Part shown: positions 9,312-19,298 of the stretch, piece after piece
Position numbering within the stretch: position 1 is the stretch's first letter
Layout: the number at the start of each line of letters is the position of its first letter
Source: Candidatus Gastranaerophilales bacterium
Lineage (GTDB): Bacteria > Cyanobacteriota > Vampirovibrionia > Gastranaerophilales > Gastranaerophilaceae
DNA length: 64,000 nucleotides
NCBI GenBank assembly: GCA_944325545.1
Contig: CALVAM010000004.1
Span: forward strand, 35,086 to 99,085
Reading direction: 5' to 3'
Notes under the pieces: generated by a model
What the model was told of the DNA's origin: nothing
The model's input: only the letters and a program-made list of their open reading frames with translations
Databases searched by the model: none
Position numbers and translations under genes: made by a program

Positions 9312-10144
9312 TGAAAGTATTAGTTACAGGTGCAAAAGGTATGTTGGGGCAAGATTTATGCCCAATATTAGAAGATAATGGATATGATGTAATTGAAACA
9401 GATATCCATAATCTGGATATAACCAATTTAGAAAATGTAACCAACATTATTAATAATGAAACACCTGAAATCATTATTCATTGTGCTGCTTATACTAATG
9501 TTGATAAGGCAGAAGAAGATTTAGAAAACGCTAGAAAAATTAATGTTTTAGGAACAGAAAACCTTGCAAAAATCTGCGGAGAAAAAGATATAATGATAGT
9601 TTATATCTCCACTGATTATGTTTTTGATGGAGAAGCAAACACTCCATATTTACCAAACAGTCCGACCAATCCAATAAATAATTATGGACTAACGAAACTA
9701 GAAGGTGAAAAAGCCGTAAAAAAATATTGTAAAAAATATTATATAGCAAGAACGAGTTGGCTATATGGACATCACGGAAAAAACTTTGTTGAAACGATGA
9801 TTTCAATAGCTGACAAACCGGAATTAAAAGTTGTAGATGACCAAATAGGTTGCCCAACTTGGACCGTAGAATTAGCAAATGGAATTGTTAAATTAATACA
9901 AGGCGAAGAATATGGAATATACCACATATGTGGTTCTAATTCTACTTCTTGGTACGATTTTGCAAAAGAAATTTTTAAACAAATTCACAAAGAAGTAAAT
10001 TTATTACCTTGTTCTACAGAAGAATTTCCACGTCCAGCAAGACGTCCTAAATATAGTGTAATGGAAAATAATAAAATTTGTAGAGATTGGAAATTAGCAT
10101 TAAAAGATTATTTAGCACTAAGAATAGAAGATGAGGGTATTTAA
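9311..10144 (+). CDS. rfbD: dTDP-4-dehydrorhamnose reductase
   Basis: RfbD (RmlD) reduces dTDP-4-keto-L-rhamnose to dTDP-L-rhamnose. The 277-aa SDR protein has the nucleotide-binding [10 protein letters not shown] motif at the N-terminus, [10 protein letters not shown] near residue 98, [11 protein letters not shown] holding the Tyr-x3-Lys catalytic pair, and ARTSWLYG. Length matches the family (about 280-300). It starts one base before the rfbC stop and ends one base before the rfbA start. Confidence 0.94.
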   Translation: MKVLVTGAKGMLGQDLCPILEDNGYDVIETDIHNLDITNLENVTNIINNETPEIIIHCAAYTNVDKAEEDLENARKINVLGTENLAKICGEKDIMIVYISTDYVFDGEANTPYLPNSPTNPINNYGLTKLEGEKAVKKYCKKYYIARTSWLYGHHGKNFVETMISIADKPELKVVDDQIGCPTWTVELANGIVKLIQGEEYGIYHICGSNSTSWYDFAKEIFKQIHKEVNLLPCSTEEFPRPARRPKYSVMENNKICRDWKLALKDYLALRIEDEGI

Positions 10145-10145
10145 A

Positions 10146-11012
10146 ATGAAAGGAATTGTATTAGCAGGCGGTAGCGGGACAAGATTATACCCTTCTACGA
10201 TAGCAATTTCAAAACAATTATTACCTGTATATGATAAACCAATGATTTATTATCCAATATCGGTTTTAATGCTTGCAGGAATAAGAGATATTTTAATAAT
10301 TTCAACAAAAGAAGATATCCCCCATTTTAAAAAATTATTGGGAGATGGTTCACAATTTGGCGTAAATTTTTCTTATAAAATTCAACCAAGCCCAGATGGA
10401 TTAGCTCAAGCATTTATTTTAGGAGAAGAATTTATTGGTAAAGATTCTGTTGCAATGATTTTAGGAGATAATATTTTTTATGGTCCAGCTTTTAGTGGAA
10501 TGCTAAAAAAGGCACGGCTCAATGCTGAAAAAAATTCTATTGCAACAATTTTTGGATACTATGTAAAAGATCCGGAACGATTTGGAGTCGTAGAATTTGA
10601 TGAAAACGGAAAAGCAATTTCTATAGAAGAAAAACCTCAAAACCCAAAATCTAATTATGCAGTAACAGGTCTTTATTTTTACGATAATTCAGTTGTTGAA
10701 TATGCAAAAAATCTAAAACCATCTTCTCGCGGAGAATTAGAAATTACTGATTTGAATAAAATTTACTTAGAAAAAGGGAAATTGAATGTTGAAATGTTTG
10801 GAAGAGGTTTTGCGTGGTTAGATACAGGAACTCATAAATCTTTAATTCAAGCAGGACAATATGTTCAAACGATTGAAGAAAATCAAGGAATAAAAATCGC
10901 TTGCCTTGAAGAAATTGGAATTATAAAAGGATTTTTGAAAAAAGAAGACATTTTAAATCATATTGAAAAATATAAAAATAATGAATATTATTCTTATGTG
11001 AAAGAATTATAA
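10146..11012 (+). CDS. rfbA: Glucose-1-phosphate thymidylyltransferase
   Basis: RfbA (RmlA) makes dTDP-glucose from glucose-1-phosphate and dTTP, the committed step of dTDP-rhamnose synthesis. The 288-aa protein opens with [15 protein letters not shown], the nucleotidyltransferase signature, followed by [25 protein letters not shown] and the sugar-binding [12 protein letters not shown]. The ATG at 10146 was preferred over one at 10131 because GAGGG sits 8 bases ahead of it and homologues start at MKGI. It is the last gene of the rml set. Confidence 0.95.
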   Translation: MKGIVLAGGSGTRLYPSTIAISKQLLPVYDKPMIYYPISVLMLAGIRDILIISTKEDIPHFKKLLGDGSQFGVNFSYKIQPSPDGLAQAFILGEEFIGKDSVAMILGDNIFYGPAFSGMLKKARLNAEKNSIATIFGYYVKDPERFGVVEFDENGKAISIEEKPQNPKSNYAVTGLYFYDNSVVEYAKNLKPSSRGELEITDLNKIYLEKGKLNVEMFGRGFAWLDTGTHKSLIQAGQYVQTIEENQGIKIACLEEIGIIKGFLKKEDILNHIEKYKNNEYYSYVKEL

Positions 11013-11053
11013 ATAAAACAATATATTTAAAAACAATTATTATAAAAAGGAAC

Positions 11054-11986
11054 TTAAATTAAAGAAGTATATTCATATTCTTTAGCGTAATTATATAATT
11101 CTTTTAAACCGTCCTCTAAAGAAGTATTTTTAAATTCTTTAAATATAGATTTTATTTGCGAATTATCTAATATACTGTCTTTAATATCTCCAATTCTTGG
11201 TGGTAAATAATTCGGAGATTTTTTATATTGATATAAATCTTTCATCATATCAAAAAGTTTATTAATATTAATTCCGGTATTGCTAGAAAAATTATATGTT
11301 TTATTAACAATATCAGATTCTATTGTCAATAAAACAATTTGTGCGATATCTTTTACAAATAGAAAATCTCTTATTTGAGATCCATCATCAAAAATATTAA
11401 CATCTTTATTATTTAACATTGCATCATGGAAAATTGCAATAACTCCACTTTCTTTTGATGAAAATTGTCTTGGACCATAAACATTTGAAAATCTAAAAAT
11501 AACATATGGCACATCAAATAATTCTATATATTTTTCCATTGTTAATTTAGATACTCCATAAAAAGAAATCGGTTTTGTTGAATGCTCTTCTGCAATCGGT
11601 AAAGTTTTGGGCATACCATATACAGCAGCAGATGATGCTGTCAAAAACTTTTTAACATTATATTTTTTACAAAGTTCTAATATTTTTACAGAACTGACTA
11701 TATTTAAATTAGCATCATAAACAGGTTCTTTTTCTGAATATGCAACACTTGTTTGAGCCGCTAAATGTATGCAAAAATCAGGTCTTTCTCTATCAAAAAT
11801 AAATTCTATATCATCTTTATAAATATCATTTTTATAAAACTCAATTTTATCACTTTGGGGCAAATTATTTATTGAACCTGTCAATAAATTATCAACAATT
11901 ACAACATTATAATTATTTATAACTAATTTATCTACAATATGAGAACCAATAAACCCTGCCCCACCAGTAATTAAAACTTTCTTCAT
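11054..11986 (-). CDS. NAD-dependent epimerase/dehydratase (UDP-glucose 4-epimerase-like)
   Basis: An extended SDR enzyme of 310 aa, probably a nucleotide-sugar 4-epimerase supplying a sugar for the surface polysaccharide. It has VLITGGAGFIGSHIVD at the N-terminus, IHLAAQTSV, SSAAVYG near residue 120, the catalytic YGVSK pair near 145, and FRFSNVYGPRQ. The ATG at 11986 was chosen because GAGGG lies 5 bases upstream; a further in-frame ATG 4 codons earlier overlaps that site. It is the only minus-strand gene inside an otherwise plus-strand polysaccharide cluster, so it has its own promoter. Substrate specificity (glucose, GlcNAc or other) cannot be read. Confidence 0.8.
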   Translation of the reverse strand: MKKVLITGGAGFIGSHIVDKLVINNYNVVIVDNLLTGSINNLPQSDKIEFYKNDIYKDDIEFIFDRERPDFCIHLAAQTSVAYSEKEPVYDANLNIVSSVKILELCKKYNVKKFLTASSAAVYGMPKTLPIAEEHSTKPISFYGVSKLTMEKYIELFDVPYVIFRFSNVYGPRQFSSKESGVIAIFHDAMLNNKDVNIFDDGSQIRDFLFVKDIAQIVLLTIESDIVNKTYNFSSNTGININKLFDMMKDLYQYKKSPNYLPPRIGDIKDSILDNSQIKSIFKEFKNTSLEDGLKELYNYAKEYEYTSLI

Positions 11987-12127
11987 ATAAACCCTCATTT
12001 TGTTAATATATTTTCCATCTTACTACAAAAATAAATTAATATAAATAAAAATAAAATTAGCCAGTTTACTGTATATATTTTTTCTTGTTTATTATAAACT
12101 ATAAAAATATAGGAGTGGAATTTAAGA

Positions 12128-13486
12128 ATGCTTTCACGTTCAATTTTATTAATGTTAATTTTTGATATATTAGTGTTTAGTATATCATCGAATTTTTGGT
12201 ATAATTTTTTTAATTTACCGCAAAACTTATTTTTCTTTGCTTTAGCATTAATTGTAATTACAGGTTTTGTAGTTCTTTTCTTGAAAGATAATTACAAAAT
12301 AAGAGAGTTCAATATTTCTTCAAAAAATTATTATTTGTTATTCGAAGGTATTGTTTTTGCTCACATTCCACTAACAATATTTTTATTATTATTCAATCAT
12401 AATTTGCAAATTCTGGAATTTATTGCATTAAATGTTTTAACAGTTTATCTATCTTTAGCGATTTATAGAAATCTATTTCATTTATATTTATTCAGATTGA
12501 AGAAGAATAAAAATGTTTTAATAATGGGAGCAAATCAAGAAGCAAAATTAATTGCTGATGAAATAATAAACAAAAAAGCTTTAAAAATGTCTGTTGTTGG
12601 TTTTGTTGATGATAAAGAAGAAGAAAATTTAATAAAAGATTCTCAAACAAAAATTTTTAATCAAGAAGAATTAAAAGATGTTATTCAAAAATATGATGTA
12701 GATATTCTAATAGTTGCGATTAAACGAAGAATGGAAGAAACACTACTTACTAATATGGTGGACAATGTTCCAAATAATGTAAAAGTTTATCGCATGCCCG
12801 AATTCTATGAAATGGTAACAGGAAAATATTATGTTAGTAAAATGTCAATAAATTGGCTTTATTACGATTTTATGAACAAAAGAAGTTTGGTTTATGATTT
12901 TTGTAAACGAGCATTTGATATAATAGCTTCTTTAATTATCTTAACAGTTACAGCTCCAATCTTGGTTTATATTGGGATAAGAGTTAAAATGACTGACGGA
13001 GGACCTGCGATTTATACCCAAAATCGAGTTGGCAAAGGTGGAAAAATATTCAAAGCATATAAATTAAGGACAATGTATCTGAATGATTATGTCCCAACTG
13101 GAGATAATTTAAAACAAGCAGATAACCAAAATACTGACGATAGAGTTATCCCTTTCTGTAAATTTGTAAGAAAAGCTAGATTTGACGAAATCCCACAAAT
13201 GATAAATATTTTAAAAGGTGAAATGTCAATTGTTGGTCCACGAACAGAATGGGATGAAGTAGTAAAAGTTTATTCTGAACAAGTACCATATCATGGTTGT
13301 CGTCATTGGGTAAAAACTGGCTGGACTGGTTGGGCACAAATTAATCAAGGACATTTGTTCTCGAGTGATGCAGAAGCTGAAAAATTACAATATGATTTGT
13401 ATTACCTCAAGCATAGAAATGTGTTGTGGGAAATCGGAATCCTAATAAAAGCTGTATTTTTGGCACTAGGAGGAAGACATGGGTAG
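12128..13486 (+). CDS. Polyprenyl-phosphate sugar-1-phosphate transferase (initiating enzyme)
   Basis: This 452-aa membrane protein belongs to the exopolysaccharide polyprenyl glycosylphosphotransferase family (WbaP/WcaJ/CpsE type). It should start the repeat unit by moving a hexose-1-phosphate from a nucleotide sugar to undecaprenyl phosphate on the inner leaflet. Four hydrophobic segments occupy residues 1-125, a Rossmann-like CoA-binding region follows (VLIMGANQEAKLIADE), then the bacterial sugar transferase domain from about residue 258: KRAFDIIASLIIL membrane hairpin, NRVGKGGKIFKAYKLRTM, RKARFDEIPQMINIL, MSIVGPRTEW. These are the family's conserved catalytic blocks. It is first in a run of polysaccharide genes. 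Confidence 0.88.
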   Translation: MLSRSILLMLIFDILVFSISSNFWYNFFNLPQNLFFFALALIVITGFVVLFLKDNYKIREFNISSKNYYLLFEGIVFAHIPLTIFLLLFNHNLQILEFIALNVLTVYLSLAIYRNLFHLYLFRLKKNKNVLIMGANQEAKLIADEIINKKALKMSVVGFVDDKEEENLIKDSQTKIFNQEELKDVIQKYDVDILIVAIKRRMEETLLTNMVDNVPNNVKVYRMPEFYEMVTGKYYVSKMSINWLYYDFMNKRSLVYDFCKRAFDIIASLIILTVTAPILVYIGIRVKMTDGGPAIYTQNRVGKGGKIFKAYKLRTMYLNDYVPTGDNLKQADNQNTDDRVIPFCKFVRKARFDEIPQMINILKGEMSIVGPRTEWDEVVKVYSEQVPYHGCRHWVKTGWTGWAQINQGHLFSSDAEAEKLQYDLYYLKHRNVLWEIGILIKAVFLALGGRHG

Positions 13487-13584
13487 TAAGAAAACAAATG
13501 TAACAATATCAAGATTTTTTCTGTAAAAGAATTTGTATTTGTGATTAAATTGTAGAAATGAAGAAAAATTTTTCGGGGTAGAAA

Positions 13585-14784
13585 TTGAAAAAAGAGAAAA
13601 AAATTCTATACTTAACAACACGATTACCATTTCCAGTTATTGGCGGTGATAAATTACGAATGTTCAATATTTTAAAACAACTAAAAAAACAAGGACATAA
13701 AATAACATTAATTTCTCTTGTCACTCCAGAAGATGATTTAGTAGCTTGTTATAAAAATAATGAATTTTTTGACGATTTAATACCTATAAAATTCGATAAA
13801 AAATTAGCTTATTTACATGCAGTAAAAGCAATCTTTAATGATAAACCGTTTATTGTTGAATATTTCTACAGCAGAGCTATGCAAAAAGTTGTTGATAAAT
13901 TAATCAAAGAAAATACGTTTGATATAATCACAGGTTATATGATTAGAATTGCACCCTATTTAGAAAAGCACAAAGACAAAAATATTATTATAGATTTTGT
14001 CGATGCCGTTTCTATGATGTATGAAAGAAGAATAAAAAATGTTCAATCTTTATGGGATAAATTTAAAATAGGAATAGAGTATTTAAAAGTAAAAAATTAT
14101 GAAAAAAAATGTGCAAAAATATTTAAAACCCAAACAGTAATTTCAAACGCTGATAAAAATTATATAGAACAGTTTGCTAGAAAATCAAATATAAAAATTA
14201 TTGGGAATGGTGTAGATACTGAATATTATAGCCCTATTGATTTTCCTAAAAACAATAATATCTGCTTTGTGGGATCTATGCAATATATCCCAAATTCAGA
14301 AGCTGCAATTTATTTTGCTACAAAAGTTTTTCCATTAATAAAAAAAGAAATACCTGATGCAAAATTTAAAATAATAGGAGCTAATCCAAGAAAAGATTTA
14401 ATAGATGCTGTAAAAGATGTTGATAACGTTGAAGTTACAGGACGTGTGGAAGATGTAAGAGAATATATGAAAGATTGTAAAATATCAGTTTGTCCTGTAA
14501 AAATTGCCGGTGGAATTCAAAATAAAATATTAGAAGCTATGTCTATGGGAATACCTGTTGTTACTACACTAGAAGGGGCAGAAGGAATTGAAACTAACGA
14601 AGATATTTTATATGTTGCAAGATCTGAACAAGATTATGCACAGAAAGTTATTCAGTTAATTAAAAATGACAATTTGTGCAAAAAAATAAATATAAAATCT
14701 AGAAAATTTATTTTAGATAACTTCTCATGGGAAAAAATAGGTGATAGTTTAAAAATTTATACAATAAAAGGTTCTAATGATTAA
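13585..14784 (+). CDS. GT4-family glycosyltransferase
   Basis: A GT-B fold glycosyltransferase of 399 aa, TTG start. The N-terminal domain begins ILYLTTRLPFPVIGGDKLR, resembling the PEP-CTERM/EpsH1-associated sugar transferase group; the C-terminal donor domain has NICFVGSMQYIPN, KFKIIGANP and the GT4 closing signature GGIQNKILEAMSMGIPVV (E-x7-E type). It adds a sugar to the growing lipid-linked repeat unit; donor and acceptor are unknown. A 98-base gap separates it from the previous gene, the widest in this run. It overlaps the next glycosyltransferase by 8 bases. Confidence 0.85.
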   Translation: MKKEKKILYLTTRLPFPVIGGDKLRMFNILKQLKKQGHKITLISLVTPEDDLVACYKNNEFFDDLIPIKFDKKLAYLHAVKAIFNDKPFIVEYFYSRAMQKVVDKLIKENTFDIITGYMIRIAPYLEKHKDKNIIIDFVDAVSMMYERRIKNVQSLWDKFKIGIEYLKVKNYEKKCAKIFKTQTVISNADKNYIEQFARKSNIKIIGNGVDTEYYSPIDFPKNNNICFVGSMQYIPNSEAAIYFATKVFPLIKKEIPDAKFKIIGANPRKDLIDAVKDVDNVEVTGRVEDVREYMKDCKISVCPVKIAGGIQNKILEAMSMGIPVVTTLEGAEGIETNEDILYVARSEQDYAQKVIQLIKNDNLCKKINIKSRKFILDNFSWEKIGDSLKIYTIKGSND

Positions 14785-15880
14785 AAAAATAGGTATTGAT
14801 GTATATACAGCATTACATAGTCCAAGAGGTATGGGTATGTATGTTATTTTCTTTTTAAAAGAGTTAGCAGATATTGATAAAAAAAATCAATATATTTTAT
14901 ATGGCGATGTTGAAGATATTAATAAATTATTACCACAACAAGAAAATTTTATTTATAAGAAATTAAATTCAAAGAGTTTATTTTATTATGAACAAATTGC
15001 TTTACCTAAACAAGTAAAAAAAGATAAAATTGATATTTTACATTCTCCAGCAAATACTTCGCCAATATTTTTAAATAAAAAAATAAAACGAATAATTACT
15101 CAACATGATATTATATTTTTGAAAAAAGAAGTTCCTTTTCCAAATAATAAAAAACAATTGCTAGGACGAATTTATTACATTTTATGTACAATTGCCAATT
15201 TAAAAAAGGCTGATAAAATATTTACAGTATCTAATTTTTCTAAAAATGATATTATTAAGACGTTTCACATCAATAATAATAAATTAGTATTAACTCCAAA
15301 TGGACATGAACATTTTGATACTTCTAAAGCTACAGAGTTTAATATATTAAAAGAAAAATATAATATACCAGATTCATATTATTTTACACTTGGAGGTGAA
15401 GCTCCGTCAAAAAATACTGAAATTTTACTAAAATTATTTTCTAAGAATAATAAAAAATCATTAGTTATTGCGGGAATAAAACATTTAGAAAATAGTATTT
15501 TATATAATAAATATAAAGATTTTAAAAATATAAAATTTGTACCATATATTGATCAGACTGATTTAGTTGGAATTTATAAAAATGCGAAAGCTTTTATTTT
15601 CCCTTCTATATATGAAGGCTTTGGAATTCCATTATTAGAAGCTATGAAATGTAGCACACCAATTTTATGTTCTAACGTAACTTGTTTACCTGAAGTTGCC
15701 GGAAAAGCTGCTTTATATTTTGATCCAAAGAATATTGGTTCTATTTTAGAAAAAATTCATTTGCTAGATGAGAAACCTGATATAAGATTAAATTTATTAA
15801 AAAATGCAAAGACCCAAGCTAAAAAATATAGCTGGAAATTTACTGCATTAAAAATAAAAGAGGTGTATAACATATTATGA
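14777..15880 (+). CDS. GT4-family glycosyltransferase (mannosyltransferase-like)
   Basis: This 367-aa GT-B glycosyltransferase starts within the end of its upstream neighbour. It has the GT4 features PRGMGMYV near the N-terminus, TVSNFSKNDI near residue 150, TPNGHEHF, YYFTLGGEAPSKN and FIFPSIYEGFGIPLLEAMKC followed by CLPEVAGKAALYFDP. The last block is the donor-binding E-x7-E region and is very typical of mannosyl/rhamnosyl GT4 enzymes. It works on the cytosolic face of the membrane in repeat-unit assembly. Its ATGA overlap with the next gene shows tight coupling. Confidence 0.85.
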   Translation: MIKKIGIDVYTALHSPRGMGMYVIFFLKELADIDKKNQYILYGDVEDINKLLPQQENFIYKKLNSKSLFYYEQIALPKQVKKDKIDILHSPANTSPIFLNKKIKRIITQHDIIFLKKEVPFPNNKKQLLGRIYYILCTIANLKKADKIFTVSNFSKNDIIKTFHINNNKLVLTPNGHEHFDTSKATEFNILKEKYNIPDSYYFTLGGEAPSKNTEILLKLFSKNNKKSLVIAGIKHLENSILYNKYKDFKNIKFVPYIDQTDLVGIYKNAKAFIFPSIYEGFGIPLLEAMKCSTPILCSNVTCLPEVAGKAALYFDPKNIGSILEKIHLLDEKPDIRLNLLKNAKTQAKKYSWKFTALKIKEVYNIL

Positions 15881-17211
15881 TACCTAATATTTTTAACACA
15901 ACCATTATTTTAATTATTAATTTATTAATATTAGGCTATTCTTTATGGCTAAATAAAAAATTATTTAACAGCTATGCATATATTTCATTACCATTTGTTT
16001 TTAATCTACTTTTTGTATTTTTCTATATTGGAATATACTCATACATCATAGTATCAGATCATATGTACACCTATTTTTGCTTTACAAAAAATTTTGAATA
16101 TCCTTTTAAAGCTGCTATTTTTTTTACTATATGTAATCTTTGTTACAACATTGGAAGTTCTTTTATTTTATTCAAAAAAAGACATTTTAGAATTAATAAC
16201 TCAATAAAAAAGTATATACGAATCTATAAACTCAAAACATTAAAAAAAATTGGTATTGTTTCTTTTTTCATTGGTGCAATAAGTAAAATATTATATTTTA
16301 TTATACTTGGAAAAGGTAATATTCTTTATTATTTTCAAAATTATTTCCGTATACAGGTTGAAAGTGTAGGCAATGGAGTTGGTTTTGACTTTTATCTTCG
16401 TTTTTTATTTTCTTTTACAATGATTGGGGCTTCAATTCTTCTAATTTATTCATTAATAACTAAAAAAAATTTTGTTTTAACATTTAATATTATTATTTTA
16501 ACAATATTACTAAATTTTAATAGTAGATTATCTATTTTAACATTCTTATTACAACTATTGATATTATATTGCTTATATTTAGATGAATTTCGTAAAAAAA
16601 TTATATACTATTTTTTCATATTAATAATCCCTATTTTTATTTTTATAATTATCGGCCTTGGAATTTTTAGAGATTCTACAAATGGTCAAATACATCAAAA
16701 TATCGATCTAACATATTTTGCATTAGGTAACATTCATGACATGCGAGCCTTAAGTGATTGTTTAGAATATAATCACAAGAATGATACAAAATATTATGGT
16801 ATGACTATCATTGCACCTATTATTTTAAAACCAATTCCTAGAAAAATATGGGAAAATAAACCTCGTAATGCGGCAGCTATATATTCTGAACAAGTTTCTC
16901 CTGGAGTACTTAAAGAAGGTTTTGCAATAGCTCCAGGTATTATCTACGAATCATTTATTAATTTTGGTTATATTGGCACATTTATTTATTTTGGAGTAAT
17001 AGGTTACTTATTATTTTTTATACAAATACTATTACTTAAAGAAATTCTAATTAATAAGTATAATGTCTTTTTCCCCATTATAATGTCATTTTTAATTTCA
17101 CGATTATTATATTTAAGAGGAGAAGATTTAACTTTAATTTATACTTATAGTAGTTTTTTTATCATAGATTATTTATTATTATTTACGAAAATTAAAACAA
17201 AAATAATATGA
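15877..17211 (+). CDS. Wzy-like O-antigen/exopolysaccharide polymerase
   Basis: The product (444 aa) is almost wholly hydrophobic, with about 10-12 membrane segments and a larger periplasmic loop near residues 270-350 that contains RKIWENKPRNAAAIY and SPGVLKEGFAIAPG. This layout, together with RLSILTF and the position between glycosyltransferase genes, matches oligosaccharide repeat unit polymerases (Wzy), which join flipped repeat units in the periplasm. Sequence conservation in this family is low, so the call rests on topology and context. Confidence 0.75.
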   Translation: MIPNIFNTTIILIINLLILGYSLWLNKKLFNSYAYISLPFVFNLLFVFFYIGIYSYIIVSDHMYTYFCFTKNFEYPFKAAIFFTICNLCYNIGSSFILFKKRHFRINNSIKKYIRIYKLKTLKKIGIVSFFIGAISKILYFIILGKGNILYYFQNYFRIQVESVGNGVGFDFYLRFLFSFTMIGASILLIYSLITKKNFVLTFNIIILTILLNFNSRLSILTFLLQLLILYCLYLDEFRKKIIYYFFILIIPIFIFIIIGLGIFRDSTNGQIHQNIDLTYFALGNIHDMRALSDCLEYNHKNDTKYYGMTIIAPIILKPIPRKIWENKPRNAAAIYSEQVSPGVLKEGFAIAPGIIYESFINFGYIGTFIYFGVIGYLLFFIQILLLKEILINKYNVFFPIIMSFLISRLLYLRGEDLTLIYTYSSFFIIDYLLLFTKIKTKII

Positions 17212-17223
17212 GGATATAACCAT

Positions 17224-18099
17224 ATGAAAGATGTATCTATAATATTTGTCAATTATAAAACAAGAGATTTAACAATTAATGCAATAAAATCTGTTTTTGA
17301 AAAAACTCAAAAAATAAATTTTGAAATTTTTGTTGTAGATAATAATTCTCAAGATGGCTCTATTGAAGCAATTGAAAATAAATTTCCAAACATTAATATT
17401 ATAAAAAATTCAATTAATGCAGGATTTGGTGCCGCTAATAATTTAGCTATAAAACAAGCTAAGGGAAAATATATCCTATGTCTTAACACAGATACATTAT
17501 TAATTAATAATGCAATAAAAATCATGTATGATTTTATGGAAAAAGAAGAAAATCAAAATGTAGGAGCTTGTGGCGGATATCTCTATAATGCGGAATTTCA
17601 ACCAGTAATGGCTGGGGGAAATTTTCCTAATATAATAGATTTATTACTTAAATTTAAATTTAAATTACCAAAATCTATAATTAAAAAGTTTTCTGTTGGT
17701 TTAAAATCGGATGAATTAACAAATTTAGAAAATATTGATCACATAATTGGTGCTGATATATTTTTCAGAAAATGTGTTTTAGATCGAGTTGGGTTATTCG
17801 ATGAAGCATATTTTATGTATCTAGAAGAAACAGATTTATGTTATAGAATAAAAAAAGCAGGTTATAAAATCAAATTTGTCCAAGATGCAAAAATAATTCA
17901 TCTTGAAGGACAATCTACAAAAAATAAAATAACCTCTAAAAAAATGTTTAAAAAGAGCCAATTTTTATATTTAAAAAAACATAAACCTAATGACATTATC
18001 AAATTTAAAATACTTTATATACTTTTATATCTGATTGATTGGCTAATATTAAGAAATAAAGATAGCAAAGAACTATTAAAAGAGGTTGTAATATTATGA
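17224..18099 (+). CDS. GT2-family glycosyltransferase (rhamnosyltransferase-like)
   Basis: A GT-A glycosyltransferase of 291 aa. It has VSIIFVNYKTRDLTINAIKS at the N-terminus, VDNNSQDGS, NAGFGAANNLAIKQAKGKY and the metal-binding LNTDT near residue 88, then GADIFFRK, DEAYFMYLEETDLCYRIKKAGYKIK, which is characteristic of the WbbL/RfbF rhamnosyltransferase group. The dTDP-rhamnose genes upstream fit with this enzyme using dTDP-L-rhamnose, but that is inference. The stop overlaps the next start by 4 bases. Confidence 0.85.
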   Translation: MKDVSIIFVNYKTRDLTINAIKSVFEKTQKINFEIFVVDNNSQDGSIEAIENKFPNINIIKNSINAGFGAANNLAIKQAKGKYILCLNTDTLLINNAIKIMYDFMEKEENQNVGACGGYLYNAEFQPVMAGGNFPNIIDLLLKFKFKLPKSIIKKFSVGLKSDELTNLENIDHIIGADIFFRKCVLDRVGLFDEAYFMYLEETDLCYRIKKAGYKIKFVQDAKIIHLEGQSTKNKITSKKMFKKSQFLYLKKHKPNDIIKFKILYILLYLIDWLILRNKDSKELLKEVVIL

Positions 18100-19298
18100 A
18101 AAATGTTTGTATATTTAATTTTTGGTGGGTATCAAATTATGGAGCATTACTAACTGCTTATGCTATTCAAACTTTAATAAATAAGTTTGGTTACAGTACT
18201 TTATTAATTGATAATTCTTACAAACACAATGAACTTATTAGCGAAAATTTTGCTAAAAATTTTGAACAACATCATTTAAAAACATCAAGCAAAATTTCTC
18301 TATATAAAGATTTTAATAGTTTAAACCAAAAATCTAATATCTTTATTACTGGATCAGATCAGATTCTAAGACCTATCGCTGCTAGAGAGCGATTATCACA
18401 ATATTTACAAGATTTTGTTTCTATAAACTCAAAAAAGATTACTATGGCTGCGAGCTTTGCTGTAGACAAAAAAACACTACTAGAAGAAACTAATTCCCAA
18501 ACACTCGAAAACATGAAATTGTCATTGAAATCATTTGATTTCATCTCAGTACGGGAAAAATCCGGAGTTGAGATTTGCAAAGATTTATTTGATGTTGATG
18601 CAGAATGGATTATTGACCCAGTATTTATAATGAATAAATCTAATTATGATGAATTAATAAAAAACTCTACACAAGATTTTTCTAATAAAATTGTTAGTTA
18701 TGTTTTAGACCCAAATAAAGAATATGAGAAGGTATATAAATATCTAGAAAAAAAATATAACAAAAAAATTCTAAAAACAGCTTATTCAAATACGTCTGTT
18801 GAAAATTGGCTAGCATCAATAAAAAATTGTGAATTTTTAATCACAGATTCTTTCCATGGAATGTGCTTCGCTATAATTTTCAATAAACCATTCATATGCA
18901 TTACTAATCAAAAACGTGGTGCTACAAGATTTGAATCAATTTTAGAAATGTTAAATATTGAAAACCAATGTATAAATAATATTAATGAAATTTATGAAAA
19001 AGACTGTATTTTTAACGTTGATTATGAAAAAGTTAATCAACGAATTGAAGAAGAACGACAAAGAGGTCTAGATTTTCTAAAAAAAGCTCTTGAAGCACCA
19101 GTTGGCAAAAAAGAAGAAAAAATTGAAGCAAGAATAAAGTTTTTAGAAAATAGAATTATAGAATTGGAAAAGCAAGCAACATTAAAATACCAAATAAAAA
19201 AAGAGCTATGGTATTTATGGCTTATAATTTTTTATAAATATTTACCTAAGTCAATGAGAAATATTATTAATTTTATGAGATTTAAAAATGTTAAATAA
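18096..19298 (+). CDS. Polysaccharide pyruvyl transferase family protein
   Basis: A 400-aa member of the polysaccharide pyruvyl transferase family (CsaB/WcaK/EpsO-like), expected to add a pyruvyl ketal from PEP to a sugar. Signatures are WWVSNYGALLTAYAIQ at the N-terminus, ITGSDQILRP near residue 85, VREKSGVEI, WIIDPVF and LITDSFHGMCFAIIFNKP near 250, which is the conserved SxHG motif. Residues after about 330 form a charged coiled coil (EEKIEARIKFLENRIIELE) and a basic, aromatic tail that may touch the membrane. It overlaps the flippase gene by 11 bases. Confidence 0.8.
   Translation: MKNVCIFNFWWVSNYGALLTAYAIQTLINKFGYSTLLIDNSYKHNELISENFAKNFEQHHLKTSSKISLYKDFNSLNQKSNIFITGSDQILRPIAARERLSQYLQDFVSINSKKITMAASFAVDKKTLLEETNSQTLENMKLSLKSFDFISVREKSGVEICKDLFDVDAEWIIDPVFIMNKSNYDELIKNSTQDFSNKIVSYVLDPNKEYEKVYKYLEKKYNKKILKTAYSNTSVENWLASIKNCEFLITDSFHGMCFAIIFNKPFICITNQKRGATRFESILEMLNIENQCINNINEIYEKDCIFNVDYEKVNQRIEEERQRGLDFLKKALEAPVGKKEEKIEARIKFLENRIIELEKQATLKYQIKKELWYLWLIIFYKYLPKSMRNIINFMRFKNVK

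Noticed and set aside
15877..17211. Second lipid-A/O-antigen ligase (WaaL)
   Set aside because: Topology could fit, but the position between glycosyltransferase genes and the loop pattern fit a Wzy polymerase better; no ligase motif was seen.
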